Of a stretch of 64,000 nt of DNA, positions 45,457 to 54,524 are shown one piece after another (positions within the stretch are counted from its first letter, which is position 1; each line of letters begins with the position of its first letter). This stretch comes from Mycolicibacterium cosmeticum (lineage in GTDB: Bacteria; Actinomycetota; Actinomycetes; Mycobacteriales; Mycobacteriaceae), in the NCBI GenBank assembly GCA_016197365.1, contig JACPVS010000009.1, forward strand, positions 1-64,000, given 5' to 3'. Below the pieces are notes generated by a model. That model was not told the origin of the DNA. It saw only the letters and a program-made list of their open reading frames with translations, and ran no database searches. Both the position numbers and the translations under genes were made by a program.

Positions 45457-48400
45457 TCAGGCGAAGTCGAGGGCCTCGATAGTCGCGACAGCACCTTCGT
45501 GCGCGGGCCGGTTCGCGCCACCGATGCAGTACACGGTTTCGTCCACCGCGACGACGGCCTGCGCGTGCCGGGGTGTCGGCATGGGTTTGACCGTGGTCCA
45601 TTTCCCGTCGGCGGTGTCGTACATCTCGACGGTGCCCAGCACCTGGGTGGGTTCCTCACCACCGACGACGACGATCCGGCCGTCGAGGTAGGCGGCACCG
45701 TAACTTCCGCGGGGTGTCGGCATGTCGACCAGGTGCACCCAGTCCCCGGTGGCCGGGTCGAAGCGCTCGAACGCGGCCGAGTTCTTGTCGGCGGACAGGA
45801 AGCGCCCGCCGACCGTATACACGTAGGTGCCGTCGGACACCGCGGCGAGATGTTCGCGCGGTGTCGGCAGGTCGGCCCCCTGGCTCCAGGACTGCCCGTC
45901 GTAGATCTCGGTGGCCGCGACGAGTTGCTTCTCGCTCTGCCCCCCGACCACCACGAGCCGGTCCCCAACCACGGCGGCGGCCGCACCGGCACGCGCATGC
46001 TTCAGCGCCGGCAGTTCGGACCAACTTCCCCCGGAGAACGCGAACACCCGGTCGGACGCGTGCCCGATCTCCTCGCTGGCGCCGCCGATCACCACCACCT
46101 GCCCGCGATAGGTGGCCGCGGTCGCGTGGTGCAGGGGTATCGGCAACGGCGGCTGCGTCTGCCACTGCCCGGTCTGCGGGTCGTAGGTCTCCACGGTGTC
46201 CAGCGTGCCGCCGTGCCGGATGCCTCCGAGTATCCAGATCTTCCCGTCGAGCACGGTGGAAGCCATCATCAAGCGCGACGACGGCGCGTCGGGCAGGCTC
46301 CGCCACAGCTTCGGTTGCGTCTGGCGGGCCGCGAGTGTCAAAGCCTCCGCGGACGAGGTCACCTCGGTGTCCCCCGCGCCGGTCGAACCGCCGATCGCGA
46401 ACACCTTGTTTCCGATGGCGGCGACGGCCATCCCGTGCCGCGCGGTGTCCAGGGCAGGCAAACCGGCCCACGTCAGCGTGGTGAGGTCCAGGGCCGCAAC
46501 ACTGTCCAGCACCTGGCCGCCGGAGATGCCCCCGACCGCCACCAGTCGCGAGTTCGCGACGGTGACGCCGAGATCGCTGCGCGGCTGCGCGAGCGGGGGC
46601 AACGTGGTCCAGGCGTTGGTGGCGGGGTCGTAGGCCTCGACCGTCGCCAGGTCGGCCGTGCCGTCTGTGCCACCGACGGCGTACACCACGGTGTCATCCG
46701 ACGCCGCGCTCAACAACTGCCGTGGTGTCGGCATCGGCGCGGCTCGGGTCCACGACGTCCCGTCGAAAACCTCTGTGCCGGTGATCAATCGGCCGCCGGC
46801 GTCGACTCCGCCGGTCACCACGATGCGATCGCCGACGACGGCGGCAGCCCCGGCGGCCCGCGGTTGCAGCAGCGGCGGCAGTTCGACCCACCGGCCGTTG
46901 ACCACCCGCCACACCCGGTTGGTCGCGATGGCATTGTCGGCGCCTTCGGACCGCCAGCCCCCCAAGACCACCGGCGTGCCCTGCCAGGTGACCGCCATCG
47001 CGTGCTGCACGGGCACCGGCAGATCGTCGCTGCCCTTCCAACCGTCGATGATGGGGTCGTAGCCCTCGTGGCGGCCCGTGACACGGTTGTCCGCCCCGAC
47101 ACCGCCGAAGATCCAGATGGTGCCGTCGGCCTCGGTGGTGGCGGCGGCGGCGCGCGCGACCCGGGCGTTCGTCAGGGTTTCCCAGCCGCCTTGCGCCTGC
47201 GCGGTGGGCTTGCCGGCGGTCGTCGTGCCGGTCGCGGTGCCCACGTCGCCACCCTTGCCGCCGAACAACGCGATACCGCCCGCGACGATCACCAGCACCC
47301 CGAGGATGGCGGCGATGGCCAGCAACAGTCCCTTGCGGCGGGGTCGCTGCCCGATGTTGCGGGTCGGATCCTCGGCCCCGGGGACCGGCGCAGGAACGCT
47401 CGGCGGCGGAGGCGGCGGAGGCGGCGGGGGTGGCGTGACCGGGGCGGGTGGCTCGCTCCAGGAGGGGGTCCCCGGCGGCACGGAGTCGGTGTATCCGAAC
47501 AGGCTCATCGGCGTCGCCGCGGTGACATCGGAGGGCGGCGCCGGTTCGTCGTGGCCGTCGCTGAGCGCCATCGAATCGGCGATCAACCCGTTGCGGTGCT
47601 GCACCGCCTGCAGGGCCTGACCGAACTCGGCCGCCGACGCGTGCCGGTCACCGGCCTCCGAGGCCATCGCCGTCTCGATCGCCGCGCACACGTCGGCCGG
47701 GATTCCCTGCAGTCGCAGGTCCGGGACGGGCGTCGAACTGATGCGCAGGAAGTGGGCCACGACCTCTTCGCCCTGCTTGCGTTCGTGGGCGGCGGTGCCC
47801 GCGATGAGCGCGTAGAGCGTGGCGCCGAGGGAATAGACATCGGACTGCACGGTGGGTGGCGCTCCGGCGAGCACCTCGGGCGCGGTGAAGGCGATGGTGC
47901 CGGTGAAGAATCCCGTCGAGGTCTCGTAACCCCCGGCGATCCGCGCGATCCCGAAGTCGCTCAACTGCGGTTCGCCGTATTCGTTGACCAGCACGTTGCC
48001 CGGCTTGATGTCGCGGTGCAACGTGGCTGCCCGGTGCGCGGTCTCCAGGGCGCCCGCCAGCTTCACGCCGATGCGCAGTGCGTCGGGCCACCCGATCCGC
48101 CCGGACCGTCGGAGCCGCTCGGCGAAGGAGCCGCCCGAGTAGTACGGCATGACGATGTAGGGCCTGCTGCTGTCCGTCACGCCGACCTGCAGGATGTTCA
48201 TGATGTTCGGATGCCCGGACAGGCCGCCCATCGCGTAACCCTCACGCAGGAAACGTTCCTGGTTGTCCTCGTTGAGGTCGGATGCCAGGACCTTGACGGC
48301 GACGCTGCGGCGCAACGATGTCTGGGAGCAGCGGTACACGACGCCGGCACCGCCGCGGCCGACCTCAACGGCGTCGGCGAACCCGGCCTCGGTCAGCTCG

Positions 48401-48501
48401 GCAATAATGCGTGCCTGTGCCGAGAACGGACCGCCACCCACGCCATCTCCAGCCATCCCGGGCTTTCGCCTTCCCGTCTGAGGCGGCGTTGCGCTGCCCA
48501 T
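45457..48501 (-). CDS. Receptor-type Ser/Thr kinase with twelve kelch repeats
   Basis: The kinase domain (residues about 35-300) has the glycine loop GRGGAGVVYR, lysine 70 (VAVKVL), catalytic HRDIKPGN (aspartate 164) and DFG 182-184. It is followed by a Pro-rich linker with an 11-proline run and one membrane segment near 391-413. The extracellular 590 residues contain twelve kelch units with the recurring GG pair, forming two six-bladed propellers. This resembles PknD architecture but with kelch in place of NHL blades. The start is uncertain: ATG 48501 is given, and ATG 48543 is possible. Confidence 0.9.
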   Translation of the reverse strand: MGSATPPQTGRRKPGMAGDGVGGGPFSAQARIIAELTEAGFADAVEVGRGGAGVVYRCSQTSLRRSVAVKVLASDLNEDNQERFLREGYAMGGLSGHPNIMNILQVGVTDSSRPYIVMPYYSGGSFAERLRRSGRIGWPDALRIGVKLAGALETAHRAATLHRDIKPGNVLVNEYGEPQLSDFGIARIAGGYETSTGFFTGTIAFTAPEVLAGAPPTVQSDVYSLGATLYALIAGTAAHERKQGEEVVAHFLRISSTPVPDLRLQGIPADVCAAIETAMASEAGDRHASAAEFGQALQAVQHRNGLIADSMALSDGHDEPAPPSDVTAATPMSLFGYTDSVPPGTPSWSEPPAPVTPPPPPPPPPPPSVPAPVPGAEDPTRNIGQRPRRKGLLLAIAAILGVLVIVAGGIALFGGKGGDVGTATGTTTAGKPTAQAQGGWETLTNARVARAAAATTEADGTIWIFGGVGADNRVTGRHEGYDPIIDGWKGSDDLPVPVQHAMAVTWQGTPVVLGGWRSEGADNAIATNRVWRVVNGRWVELPPLLQPRAAGAAAVVGDRIVVTGGVDAGGRLITGTEVFDGTSWTRAAPMPTPRQLLSAASDDTVVYAVGGTDGTADLATVEAYDPATNAWTTLPPLAQPRSDLGVTVANSRLVAVGGISGGQVLDSVAALDLTTLTWAGLPALDTARHGMAVAAIGNKVFAIGGSTGAGDTEVTSSAEALTLAARQTQPKLWRSLPDAPSSRLMMASTVLDGKIWILGGIRHGGTLDTVETYDPQTGQWQTQPPLPIPLHHATAATYRGQVVVIGGASEEIGHASDRVFAFSGGSWSELPALKHARAGAAAAVVGDRLVVVGGQSEKQLVAATEIYDGQSWSQGADLPTPREHLAAVSDGTYVYTVGGRFLSADKNSAAFERFDPATGDWVHLVDMPTPRGSYGAAYLDGRIVVVGGEEPTQVLGTVEMYDTADGKWTTVKPMPTPRHAQAVVAVDETVYCIGGANRPAHEGAVATIEALDFA

Positions 48502-48663
48502 GTCCCGCGTTTCCCAGCGTTGTCCCTGCACGGGGGCTCTCATTCTGACAGAAACGGACAAAAATTCCGCCGGTGCCGACAATTGCTTCCCCGATACACG
48601 GTCGAGCGGCCTCAGCCGTTCAATCGGCGCCCGACAAAAGTCCGTGATGTGCTGCGCGACGGG

Positions 48664-49707
48664 TCAGTAGTCGGCTTCGGCGGCCAGGATCTCGGCCAGG
48701 AATGCGTCGGCGCCCGGTGCGCTCAGACGTGCTCGCGCGAACGCCCGGATCCGGTCCCGCACCTCACGGGTTTCGCCAGGGTCGGGGCGGCCCGCGACGG
48801 CGATCTCGGGTGCGGACCAGTCCCGGTTCCAGGCCGCCGATTCGGCCATCGGCAGGACCAGGCTGGCCCGGCCCCGCGCGTCGAGTACGCCGTCGATGCC
48901 GTCGAACCGGACCGCTACGCCGGTCGCCGGCCCGATGACCGCGATGCCGATCTCTGCGGTCACCACGCCGTCGGCGGCGCTACCGACGGACCACGACACG
49001 GTGTCCTCGGCCGCGTCGAACACCCCCGGCGGCACCGCGCTCCACGCGAGGGACGCGGTACCCGAGGCGATGGCACCGGAGCCACCCATCCCGGCGGCAC
49101 CGGCCGCCAGCGCGTAGTCGTCCTGCCTGCGCGGCGCAGCCGCATCCGCCAGATCGGGCCATTCCGCCAACTCGGCGCACGACTCGATGAGTGCGGCCAC
49201 CCGCGGATCGCCGTCGCGCAGCCAACCCACGAGCGCGCCCCGGTGTGGCTGCAGCAGTCCGGCCACATCGGAATCGAAGGTGTCCCCGGCGAAGAACGCC
49301 TCGGCGGCCGCGGTGAGTACCGCGATCTCGGCGTCCAGCAGGGCGGCATCCAGGTCGGCGATCCCGTCCGTGGTGCCGGCCGGCCACCAGCGGCGCAGCC
49401 AGTGCCCGAGCGCCAGCCGTCGCAGGGGGGCCAGGGCGCCCGCCGCCCAATCGACGCCGGACAGCTCCAGCGCGGTCGGGGTCCGGTCTGCCAGTGCGCC
49501 GACGAGGCCGACATGCCCGTCCTCCCCGAGCACCCGCCACAGCCAGTCGGCGGCCGCCACATCGGTGAAGGTGACCTGCACGGGGCCGGTCGGGTCGTCG
49601 ACGGTCCAGGCCAGGACCGCGCCGGAAACCTCGAGCACGGCGACCGCCGGCGGTGCGTCGGCGCGGTAGTCGGTGGTCCACAAGCCTTGCTGGGCAACGA
49701 GTCTCAT
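48664..49707 (-). CDS. Unknown protein, 347 residues, in kinase/CHAT cluster
   Basis: The protein is soluble-looking, with acidic and Ala-rich stretches, no membrane segment and no recognised motif. The N-terminal 100 residues appear beta-rich (VAVLEVSGAVLAWTVDD) and the C-terminal 90 look like a beta domain plus helix (GVAVRFDGIDGVLDARGRAS). ATG 49707 overlaps the stop of the upstream gene as ATGA, showing coupled translation with the 440-residue partner. Together they may form a complex. No function can be assigned. Confidence 0.75.
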   Translation of the reverse strand: MRLVAQQGLWTTDYRADAPPAVAVLEVSGAVLAWTVDDPTGPVQVTFTDVAAADWLWRVLGEDGHVGLVGALADRTPTALELSGVDWAAGALAPLRRLALGHWLRRWWPAGTTDGIADLDAALLDAEIAVLTAAAEAFFAGDTFDSDVAGLLQPHRGALVGWLRDGDPRVAALIESCAELAEWPDLADAAAPRRQDDYALAAGAAGMGGSGAIASGTASLAWSAVPPGVFDAAEDTVSWSVGSAADGVVTAEIGIAVIGPATGVAVRFDGIDGVLDARGRASLVLPMAESAAWNRDWSAPEIAVAGRPDPGETREVRDRIRAFARARLSAPGADAFLAEILAAEADY

Positions 49708-51026
49708 CGCGCGGCCACCAGCTCCAGCATCGCCTTGATCCGCTGCCGGTGATCCAGGCTGACCGAACGTGCCACTCCTTCGAGCAGCGCCCGCACCTCG
49801 TCGACGTCGGCGCACGATTCCTGCCACACGTCGCGGCCGTGCAGTCGCGCCCACAGCCGGTTCAGATAGGGCCGGGCGAACGACCCCAAGTCGTCGGTGA
49901 CCTGCTGCTGGCGTGGGTGCAGCGCTTCCCCGGCGGCCAGGTAGCGCCGCGCGTGCAGCACGTAGGCCTCCTTCCTCAGCCGGGCCTGGATCAGCGCCGC
50001 CAGCGGATAGCGTGGCGCGGCGGTGTCGTTCAGCGGTGCCAGCTCGACGGCGACCTCGACCCCGGCCACCAGCGTCGCCTGCATGTCCTCGCCGAGCAGG
50101 CCCCACGGCGCACAGGCCCGGTCCACTTCCTCCGCGCACAGCAGCGGGACATCGGGCAGTTCGTCACGGTCCAGGGCGCGCCGCAGGGTGGCTCGCACCC
50201 GGTCCACGACGCTGCGGTTGAGCGGCCGATCATTGTCCGAACCGCCGTCGACGACCGGGGGTGGTTGCGGCACAGCAGAACTCAAGCCGATGTCGACGAG
50301 TGACCAGGGCAGCTCCGGCGCCGGACCGTGCGCCCGGGCACCCAGGTTGTAGGGCGTCGCGTCGGCCACCAGTGCGGTCCACACGCGCTGCCGGGCCGCC
50401 TGCGCCGTGTGGCCGTCGGCGTCGCCGAGCACCGTGGACAGACCGGCCAGGAACGGTGCCGTGATGGCCTCCGACGGCAGCACATCACGCCAGCTGCGCT
50501 GCAATTGAGCCGACAAGGCCGCCATCGCGCGGACATCGGCCACGTACCGGTTGAGCACCTCGATGGCGGTGCGGTCCCGGTCACCGTGGATGCCGCGTAG
50601 CACCTGTTCGGCCGTGGCCGAATCATCATGGACGGGTGCACCTTTGGTGATGGCCAGCTCGAAACAGGCGGGGAAGTACAGTTCCTGGGCATTGCCGGTG
50701 GTCAGCCGCAGCCGCCGCCGGTGCACCTTGAGGACCGCGAACCAGGCGGCGGTGGCACGCAACCGATCCCGGTGCGCCACGATCAGGTCGTACATCTCGG
50801 TGGCCACCTCGGCGGTCACGACCGGTGCCGAGTATTGCGGGTTGGACCGTAACCGCAGCACCAGCGGATCCAGGATGCGTTTGACGGTGCGGCTCAGCGG
50901 TCCACCGTCCTCGCTGCTGAGTACCTCGACGCCGGGCCCGACGGCCCGCCAGGCCCGGTCGATCACGGCTCGGCGCGGCTGCGCGGCGCGCACGCCGGCC
51001 GCGCGCGGCATGGCCTCGGCAGTCAT
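49704..51026 (-). CDS. Unknown protein, 440 residues, in kinase/CHAT cluster
   Basis: The protein is largely helical and Arg/Ala-rich, without a signal, membrane segment or motif I recognise. It is strictly coupled to the 347-residue gene downstream. ATG 51026 is used; the frame is open further upstream, but that sequence overlaps the divergent small membrane-protein gene. Its conserved neighbours (kinase, CHAT protease, TPR-like protein) suggest a role in a signalling or effector module. Confidence 0.75.
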   Translation of the reverse strand: MTAEAMPRAAGVRAAQPRRAVIDRAWRAVGPGVEVLSSEDGGPLSRTVKRILDPLVLRLRSNPQYSAPVVTAEVATEMYDLIVAHRDRLRATAAWFAVLKVHRRRLRLTTGNAQELYFPACFELAITKGAPVHDDSATAEQVLRGIHGDRDRTAIEVLNRYVADVRAMAALSAQLQRSWRDVLPSEAITAPFLAGLSTVLGDADGHTAQAARQRVWTALVADATPYNLGARAHGPAPELPWSLVDIGLSSAVPQPPPVVDGGSDNDRPLNRSVVDRVRATLRRALDRDELPDVPLLCAEEVDRACAPWGLLGEDMQATLVAGVEVAVELAPLNDTAAPRYPLAALIQARLRKEAYVLHARRYLAAGEALHPRQQQVTDDLGSFARPYLNRLWARLHGRDVWQESCADVDEVRALLEGVARSVSLDHRQRIKAMLELVAAR

Positions 51027-51095
51027 CGCCCCAGAATAGGGTGCGTCGCACGAAGTTGGGTTCGGTAGCCACGCCGTCAGGTGACGCTGTGATCC

Positions 51096-51488
51096 ATGTT
51101 CGACGTCCTCCTGATCGCCCTGCTCGTTGTCGTGTTCGTGCGCCGCACCGCCGCGGCTCCCGAGATCACCACGGTGCGTGCCGCTTTCGACGAGATGCTG
51201 CTGGGTAAGGGGCTGGTGACCGATTCGCAGCTCACCCTGATCCGGCACGGCACCAAAGGCCACGGTGTGGTGACGGCGTCGCAACCCACCGGGGCCACCC
51301 GCGAGGGCCATCGCGAGGTGGTGCTCGACCTGATGGTGCGCAAACCCGAGGGTGGCCAGTTCCCGGCTCACGAGACCACCCTGATCCCGGCAACCGCACT
51401 GGACCGCGTGTGCCCGGGCAGCATCATCGACGCCTACTACCGGTGCGGCGACGAGTCGGCCGTCGCCGTGTGTGTGCCGCCCGCCTGA
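51096..51488 (+). CDS. Small membrane-anchored protein of unknown function
   Basis: This 130-residue protein begins with a hydrophobic anchor (FDVLLIALLVVVFV) and carries a soluble domain with GHGVVTASQPTGATREGHR and two cysteines near the end. It is divergent from the 440-residue gene and its 3' end overlaps the convergent CHAT gene by 52 bases. The family is not recognised. Confidence 0.7.
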   Translation: MFDVLLIALLVVVFVRRTAAAPEITTVRAAFDEMLLGKGLVTDSQLTLIRHGTKGHGVVTASQPTGATREGHREVVLDLMVRKPEGGQFPAHETTLIPATALDRVCPGSIIDAYYRCGDESAVAVCVPPA

Positions 51489-52771
51489 GATATCGCGAAC
51501 GTCGCCAACGCGGCCCAGTACACCGGGCTTGCCGACCTGTCCCCGTCGCGCCAGCGCCGCAGCTGTCCACGCTGCCAGCGGTTCACCGCCCGGCCGGTGT
51601 CCAGGACCGTGCCGTCCCGGTGGGCGGTATCCACCGACACGATCGTCTCCCCCATCGGATCACCGGCGTCGGCGTCGGTGAACTTGCGGTACCCGGCCGT
51701 GGTGGGCAGTGACCACAGGGTGGCCGTCACCAGTTCGGCGCCGGCGAGAACCATCGCGGCGACCAGACCGGTGGCCTCGTCGAAGCGGTAATCCCCGCCC
51801 GACGCGCAGGCCAGTAGCGCCACCTTCGGCGGGAACACCAGGTCCGACGCCATCAGGTCCGCGGCACTGAGCGGGCGGTGGTCGGCCAGGTGCACGGCGG
51901 CGCGTTCCGCGCTGCTGTCGGACGCGCTCGCATGCCCGACGAACATCAGCCGCCCCGGCCGCCGCGCGAGCATCCCGGCCAGCCAACCGCGGTCGGCGTC
52001 GGTGCGGCGGAACAATTCGACCACCGACACGACGGGCGGGAGCACGCGGTCGAGCACCGTCGCGTAGTGCCGGGCAGGCACACTGTCGGCGGCAGGCCGG
52101 CCCAACACCGAGCCCAGCGCCGAATCCGGGCGCTGCCCAGGCACTCTGGGGTCCAGGATGAGCAGCGCCGCAGTACCGGTGACGGGCACGGCGGGGCGCC
52201 GGGAGGCGACGATGTTGGCCGGGACCGCCATCAGCACATCGACCAGTTCCAGCAACCGGTAGCCCTCGGTGAGCTGGCGGGGTTCGGCATCCGGCCACGG
52301 AATCCGGGCCGGGACGGGGCCCTCTGCAGTGACGGCCTCGGTACGGGCGGCCAACATCTCGGCGACGACGGGGAACAGGGCGGGTTTGGCCAGCGCCCCG
52401 AAAGGTATGCGGCCCAGCCGGGCACTGGGCGCCACGAACAGCACCGCCCGGGGCGAGCGCACACATTCGGTCAGCAGATCCCAGCCGCGCGGCGCGATCA
52501 GCAGCACGCCGAGCCGGTAGGCCAGCAACACCTCCCGCTCGGGGTCGGTGAACGCGCCCAGGGTGAGGGCTCGCTCGAGTGCCTCCGTTGCGGTCTCACC
52601 CTCCCGCGGATCCGGCAGCGCGGCGTCGATCTCGTCCAGTGCCGCGAGCAGAATGGTCTCCTCGACCACCCAGGTGACGGTGCGTTCGGGCTGCCCGACG
52701 ACGCGCAGACTCGCGTAGGTGGCGATGCCGAGGTCGGCGTACCGCAGCACCAGGGTCAGTGGTTCGGTCAC
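51437..52771 (-). CDS. CHAT-domain (caspase-like) protease
   Basis: The C-terminal half of this 444-residue protein is a CHAT peptidase. The histidine lies in LMFVGHASASDSS and the nucleophile cysteine in ALLACASGGDYRFDE, the order and spacing typical of the family, followed by ATGLVAAMVLAGAELVTATLW. The N-terminal half is unassigned and may be a regulatory domain. GTG 52771 overlaps the stop of the upstream TPR-like gene as GTGA; the frame opens up to 52786. CHAT proteases coupled to helical-repeat proteins occur in defence and cell-death systems, but that role here is inference. Confidence 0.85.
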   Translation of the reverse strand: MTEPLTLVLRYADLGIATYASLRVVGQPERTVTWVVEETILLAALDEIDAALPDPREGETATEALERALTLGAFTDPEREVLLAYRLGVLLIAPRGWDLLTECVRSPRAVLFVAPSARLGRIPFGALAKPALFPVVAEMLAARTEAVTAEGPVPARIPWPDAEPRQLTEGYRLLELVDVLMAVPANIVASRRPAVPVTGTAALLILDPRVPGQRPDSALGSVLGRPAADSVPARHYATVLDRVLPPVVSVVELFRRTDADRGWLAGMLARRPGRLMFVGHASASDSSAERAAVHLADHRPLSAADLMASDLVFPPKVALLACASGGDYRFDEATGLVAAMVLAGAELVTATLWSLPTTAGYRKFTDADAGDPMGETIVSVDTAHRDGTVLDTGRAVNRWQRGQLRRWRDGDRSASPVYWAALATFAISQAGGTHTATADSSPHR

Positions 52772-54420
52772 GGCCACGTCGGCCACGCCGCTTCATCGGT
52801 GGTGACATCTCGACCGTATCGTTGCCGCGCCAGGGCGCGGTAGTGACCGAGAATGGTGTCCCGTCCGGGATCCATCTGCAGCGGCGGCAGCGGCCCCAAC
52901 CGGGTCAACGACGGTCCGCCCGGACCGGGCGGACCGGCCGCGACGTCGGCCAGCTCGGGCTCGCTGTCGACGGCGACCACCGGTGGGCCGGCCCAGATCG
53001 GTGCGCCCGACTCTCCTGCTGGTTCGGTACTGAAACTGCCTCGGGCGCTGTGGTATTCGATGAGTTCCGCGGTCAGTGCAGTGTTCTCCCACTCCCAGGC
53101 CACCGCGAACGCGCCCGCCAGCATCGGCGCCGAGACCCGGGCGGCCCACCGCGACCGGGCGTCGGCGTCGGTGATCGAGTAGCGCACCGAATCCACCGCC
53201 AGCGCGGCGGGCACCTTGAGTTCGGCGGCCTGCTCCAGTTTGCCCATCGCGCGCCGGAATTCCGGGGTGCCGGTCGCGGCGAAGGTAGCACCCACCGATG
53301 CCTGGTGTTTGGCCTCGACCTCGTCCCAGTCGTCGTCCGGGTCACCGGCACCGTCGAAGCCCAGATCGGCCAGCGCGTCGGCGCGCCACACCGTGCCCAG
53401 CTGGTCATCGAGCCGGGCGTACTGCAGCCAGCTGCTGCGCGGCCATTCGTCGAGCAGTGCGCGGGCCTGCGCGATGAGCTCGACGGCGTCGGCGAATCTG
53501 CCGAAGAAGATCGGAATCCAGCTGCGCTGCAGCAGGATCCGGTGCAGGTGGAGCGGTTTGCCCAGTTCGCGCCAATGCCGCTCGGCGTTGGCCCAGCATT
53601 CGTCTGCCTGTTCGAGTGCACCGGCGGCCAGCCGGGTGAACCCCATATACAGCCAGCAGCGCGACACGTCGTGGGCGCGGGCGTACCGCGCGATCACCGG
53701 ATAGGCCTGCGCGATCAGCGCATCGGTGCGGACATGGTCACCGGCCGACCACGCGGCCACCGCCCGCTCCAGTTGTGTTCGGGCCGTGTCCAGTTCCCAG
53801 CCGAGCGCCTCGGCGCGGGCACCGGCGCGGCGCAGCCAGGGGTCAGCCTCAGCCAGCCGGCCGGTCTGCACGCAGAAGCCGCCGAAGCCGCTGCCGGTGA
53901 GCACCAGCAGCCGGTCGTGGTAGATGCCGGTGTCGTCGATATCGGCGAGGACCCACTCCCACAACTCGACCGCGCGGTGATGCAGATCGTCGTCGGACAA
54001 TGCGGTGGCACAGAGGATCCGCGCGTACGCGACCAGATAGCGGTGTTCGTCGTCCACCGGTTCGCCGAGTGCCCGCAACCAGTAGGCGGCGTCGTCGTGA
54101 TCTCCCCTGGCGGCGGCCAGCCCGGCAGCCAGGAAGTCGGCGCGGCGTGTATAGCGGGCGATCATCTGGTCGGTGCCGGCATCGCGCCCGGATTGGTCGA
54201 GGTGCGCGGCCAGGCAGTCCCGGATGCGGGTGATGCATTCGGCAACACCGTCATTGGCGGTACGCACCAGGTAGATCTCCCCCAGCTGAGCGAACACCTC
54301 GAGCATCTGGTCATCGCGGTCGATGCGTGGCATCAGCGACAACAGCAGGTCCTTGGCGGCGCCTTCATCGGAAGCGAAGGCCAGCTCGCGGGCCCGTTCC
54401 AGGTCGCCGGGGATGGACAT
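52768..54420 (-). CDS. TPR-like helical-repeat protein coupled to CHAT protease
   Basis: The 550-residue protein has repeated helical pairs of about 34-40 residues through residues 1-340 (for example DDQMLEVFAQLGEIYLVRTA and DVSRCWLYMGFTRLAAGALE), followed by a less regular region and a Pro/Gly linker. No signal or membrane segment is seen. It is translationally coupled to the CHAT protease, so it likely regulates it or presents substrate. ATG 54420 is supported by the position of the first helix. Confidence 0.75.
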   Translation of the reverse strand: MSIPGDLERARELAFASDEGAAKDLLLSLMPRIDRDDQMLEVFAQLGEIYLVRTANDGVAECITRIRDCLAAHLDQSGRDAGTDQMIARYTRRADFLAAGLAAARGDHDDAAYWLRALGEPVDDEHRYLVAYARILCATALSDDDLHHRAVELWEWVLADIDDTGIYHDRLLVLTGSGFGGFCVQTGRLAEADPWLRRAGARAEALGWELDTARTQLERAVAAWSAGDHVRTDALIAQAYPVIARYARAHDVSRCWLYMGFTRLAAGALEQADECWANAERHWRELGKPLHLHRILLQRSWIPIFFGRFADAVELIAQARALLDEWPRSSWLQYARLDDQLGTVWRADALADLGFDGAGDPDDDWDEVEAKHQASVGATFAATGTPEFRRAMGKLEQAAELKVPAALAVDSVRYSITDADARSRWAARVSAPMLAGAFAVAWEWENTALTAELIEYHSARGSFSTEPAGESGAPIWAGPPVVAVDSEPELADVAAGPPGPGGPSLTRLGPLPPLQMDPGRDTILGHYRALARQRYGRDVTTDEAAWPTWP

Positions 54421-54449
54421 CGCGCCATCATAAGTGGACAACCGAAGAC

Positions 54450-54474
54450 GGCGGGCGTGCCTGGCACGCCCGCC
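54450..54474 (-). terminator. Hairpin downstream of the lipoprotein gene
   Basis: A 12-bp perfect inverted repeat (GGCGGGCGTGCC / GGCACGCCCGCC) with a one-base centre lies 50 bases after the lipoprotein stop. It has no T-run, so termination would rely on the stem alone. Confidence 0.55.
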
Positions 54475-54489
54475 GCCAGGAGGGATTCT

Positions 54490-54515
54490 CCCGTCGCTTC
54501 GCTCGCCCCGACGGG
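54490..54515 (+). repeat. Dispersed repeat copy beside the lipoprotein stop
   Basis: CCCGTCG and CGACGGG arms flank CTTCGCTCG. The core GCGAAGCGAC on the minus strand matches the other copies. Confidence 0.55.
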
Positions 54516-54524
54516 GTGGGACGA

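Noticed and set aside
47400..47440. Poly-proline tract suggesting a frameshift or low-quality sequence in the kinase
   Set aside because: The frame is intact on both sides, and a Pro-rich juxtamembrane linker is normal for mycobacterial Ser/Thr kinases.
45499..49752. 1417-codon open frame opposite the kelch kinase
   Set aside because: The kinase and kelch motifs on the minus strand are unmistakable; the plus-strand translation is Arg/Gly/His-rich noise.
37427..54420. Prophage or integrative element explanation for the accessory region
   Set aside because: No integrase, transposase, tRNA target or direct-repeat ends were seen, and the GC and codon use look like the rest of the window.
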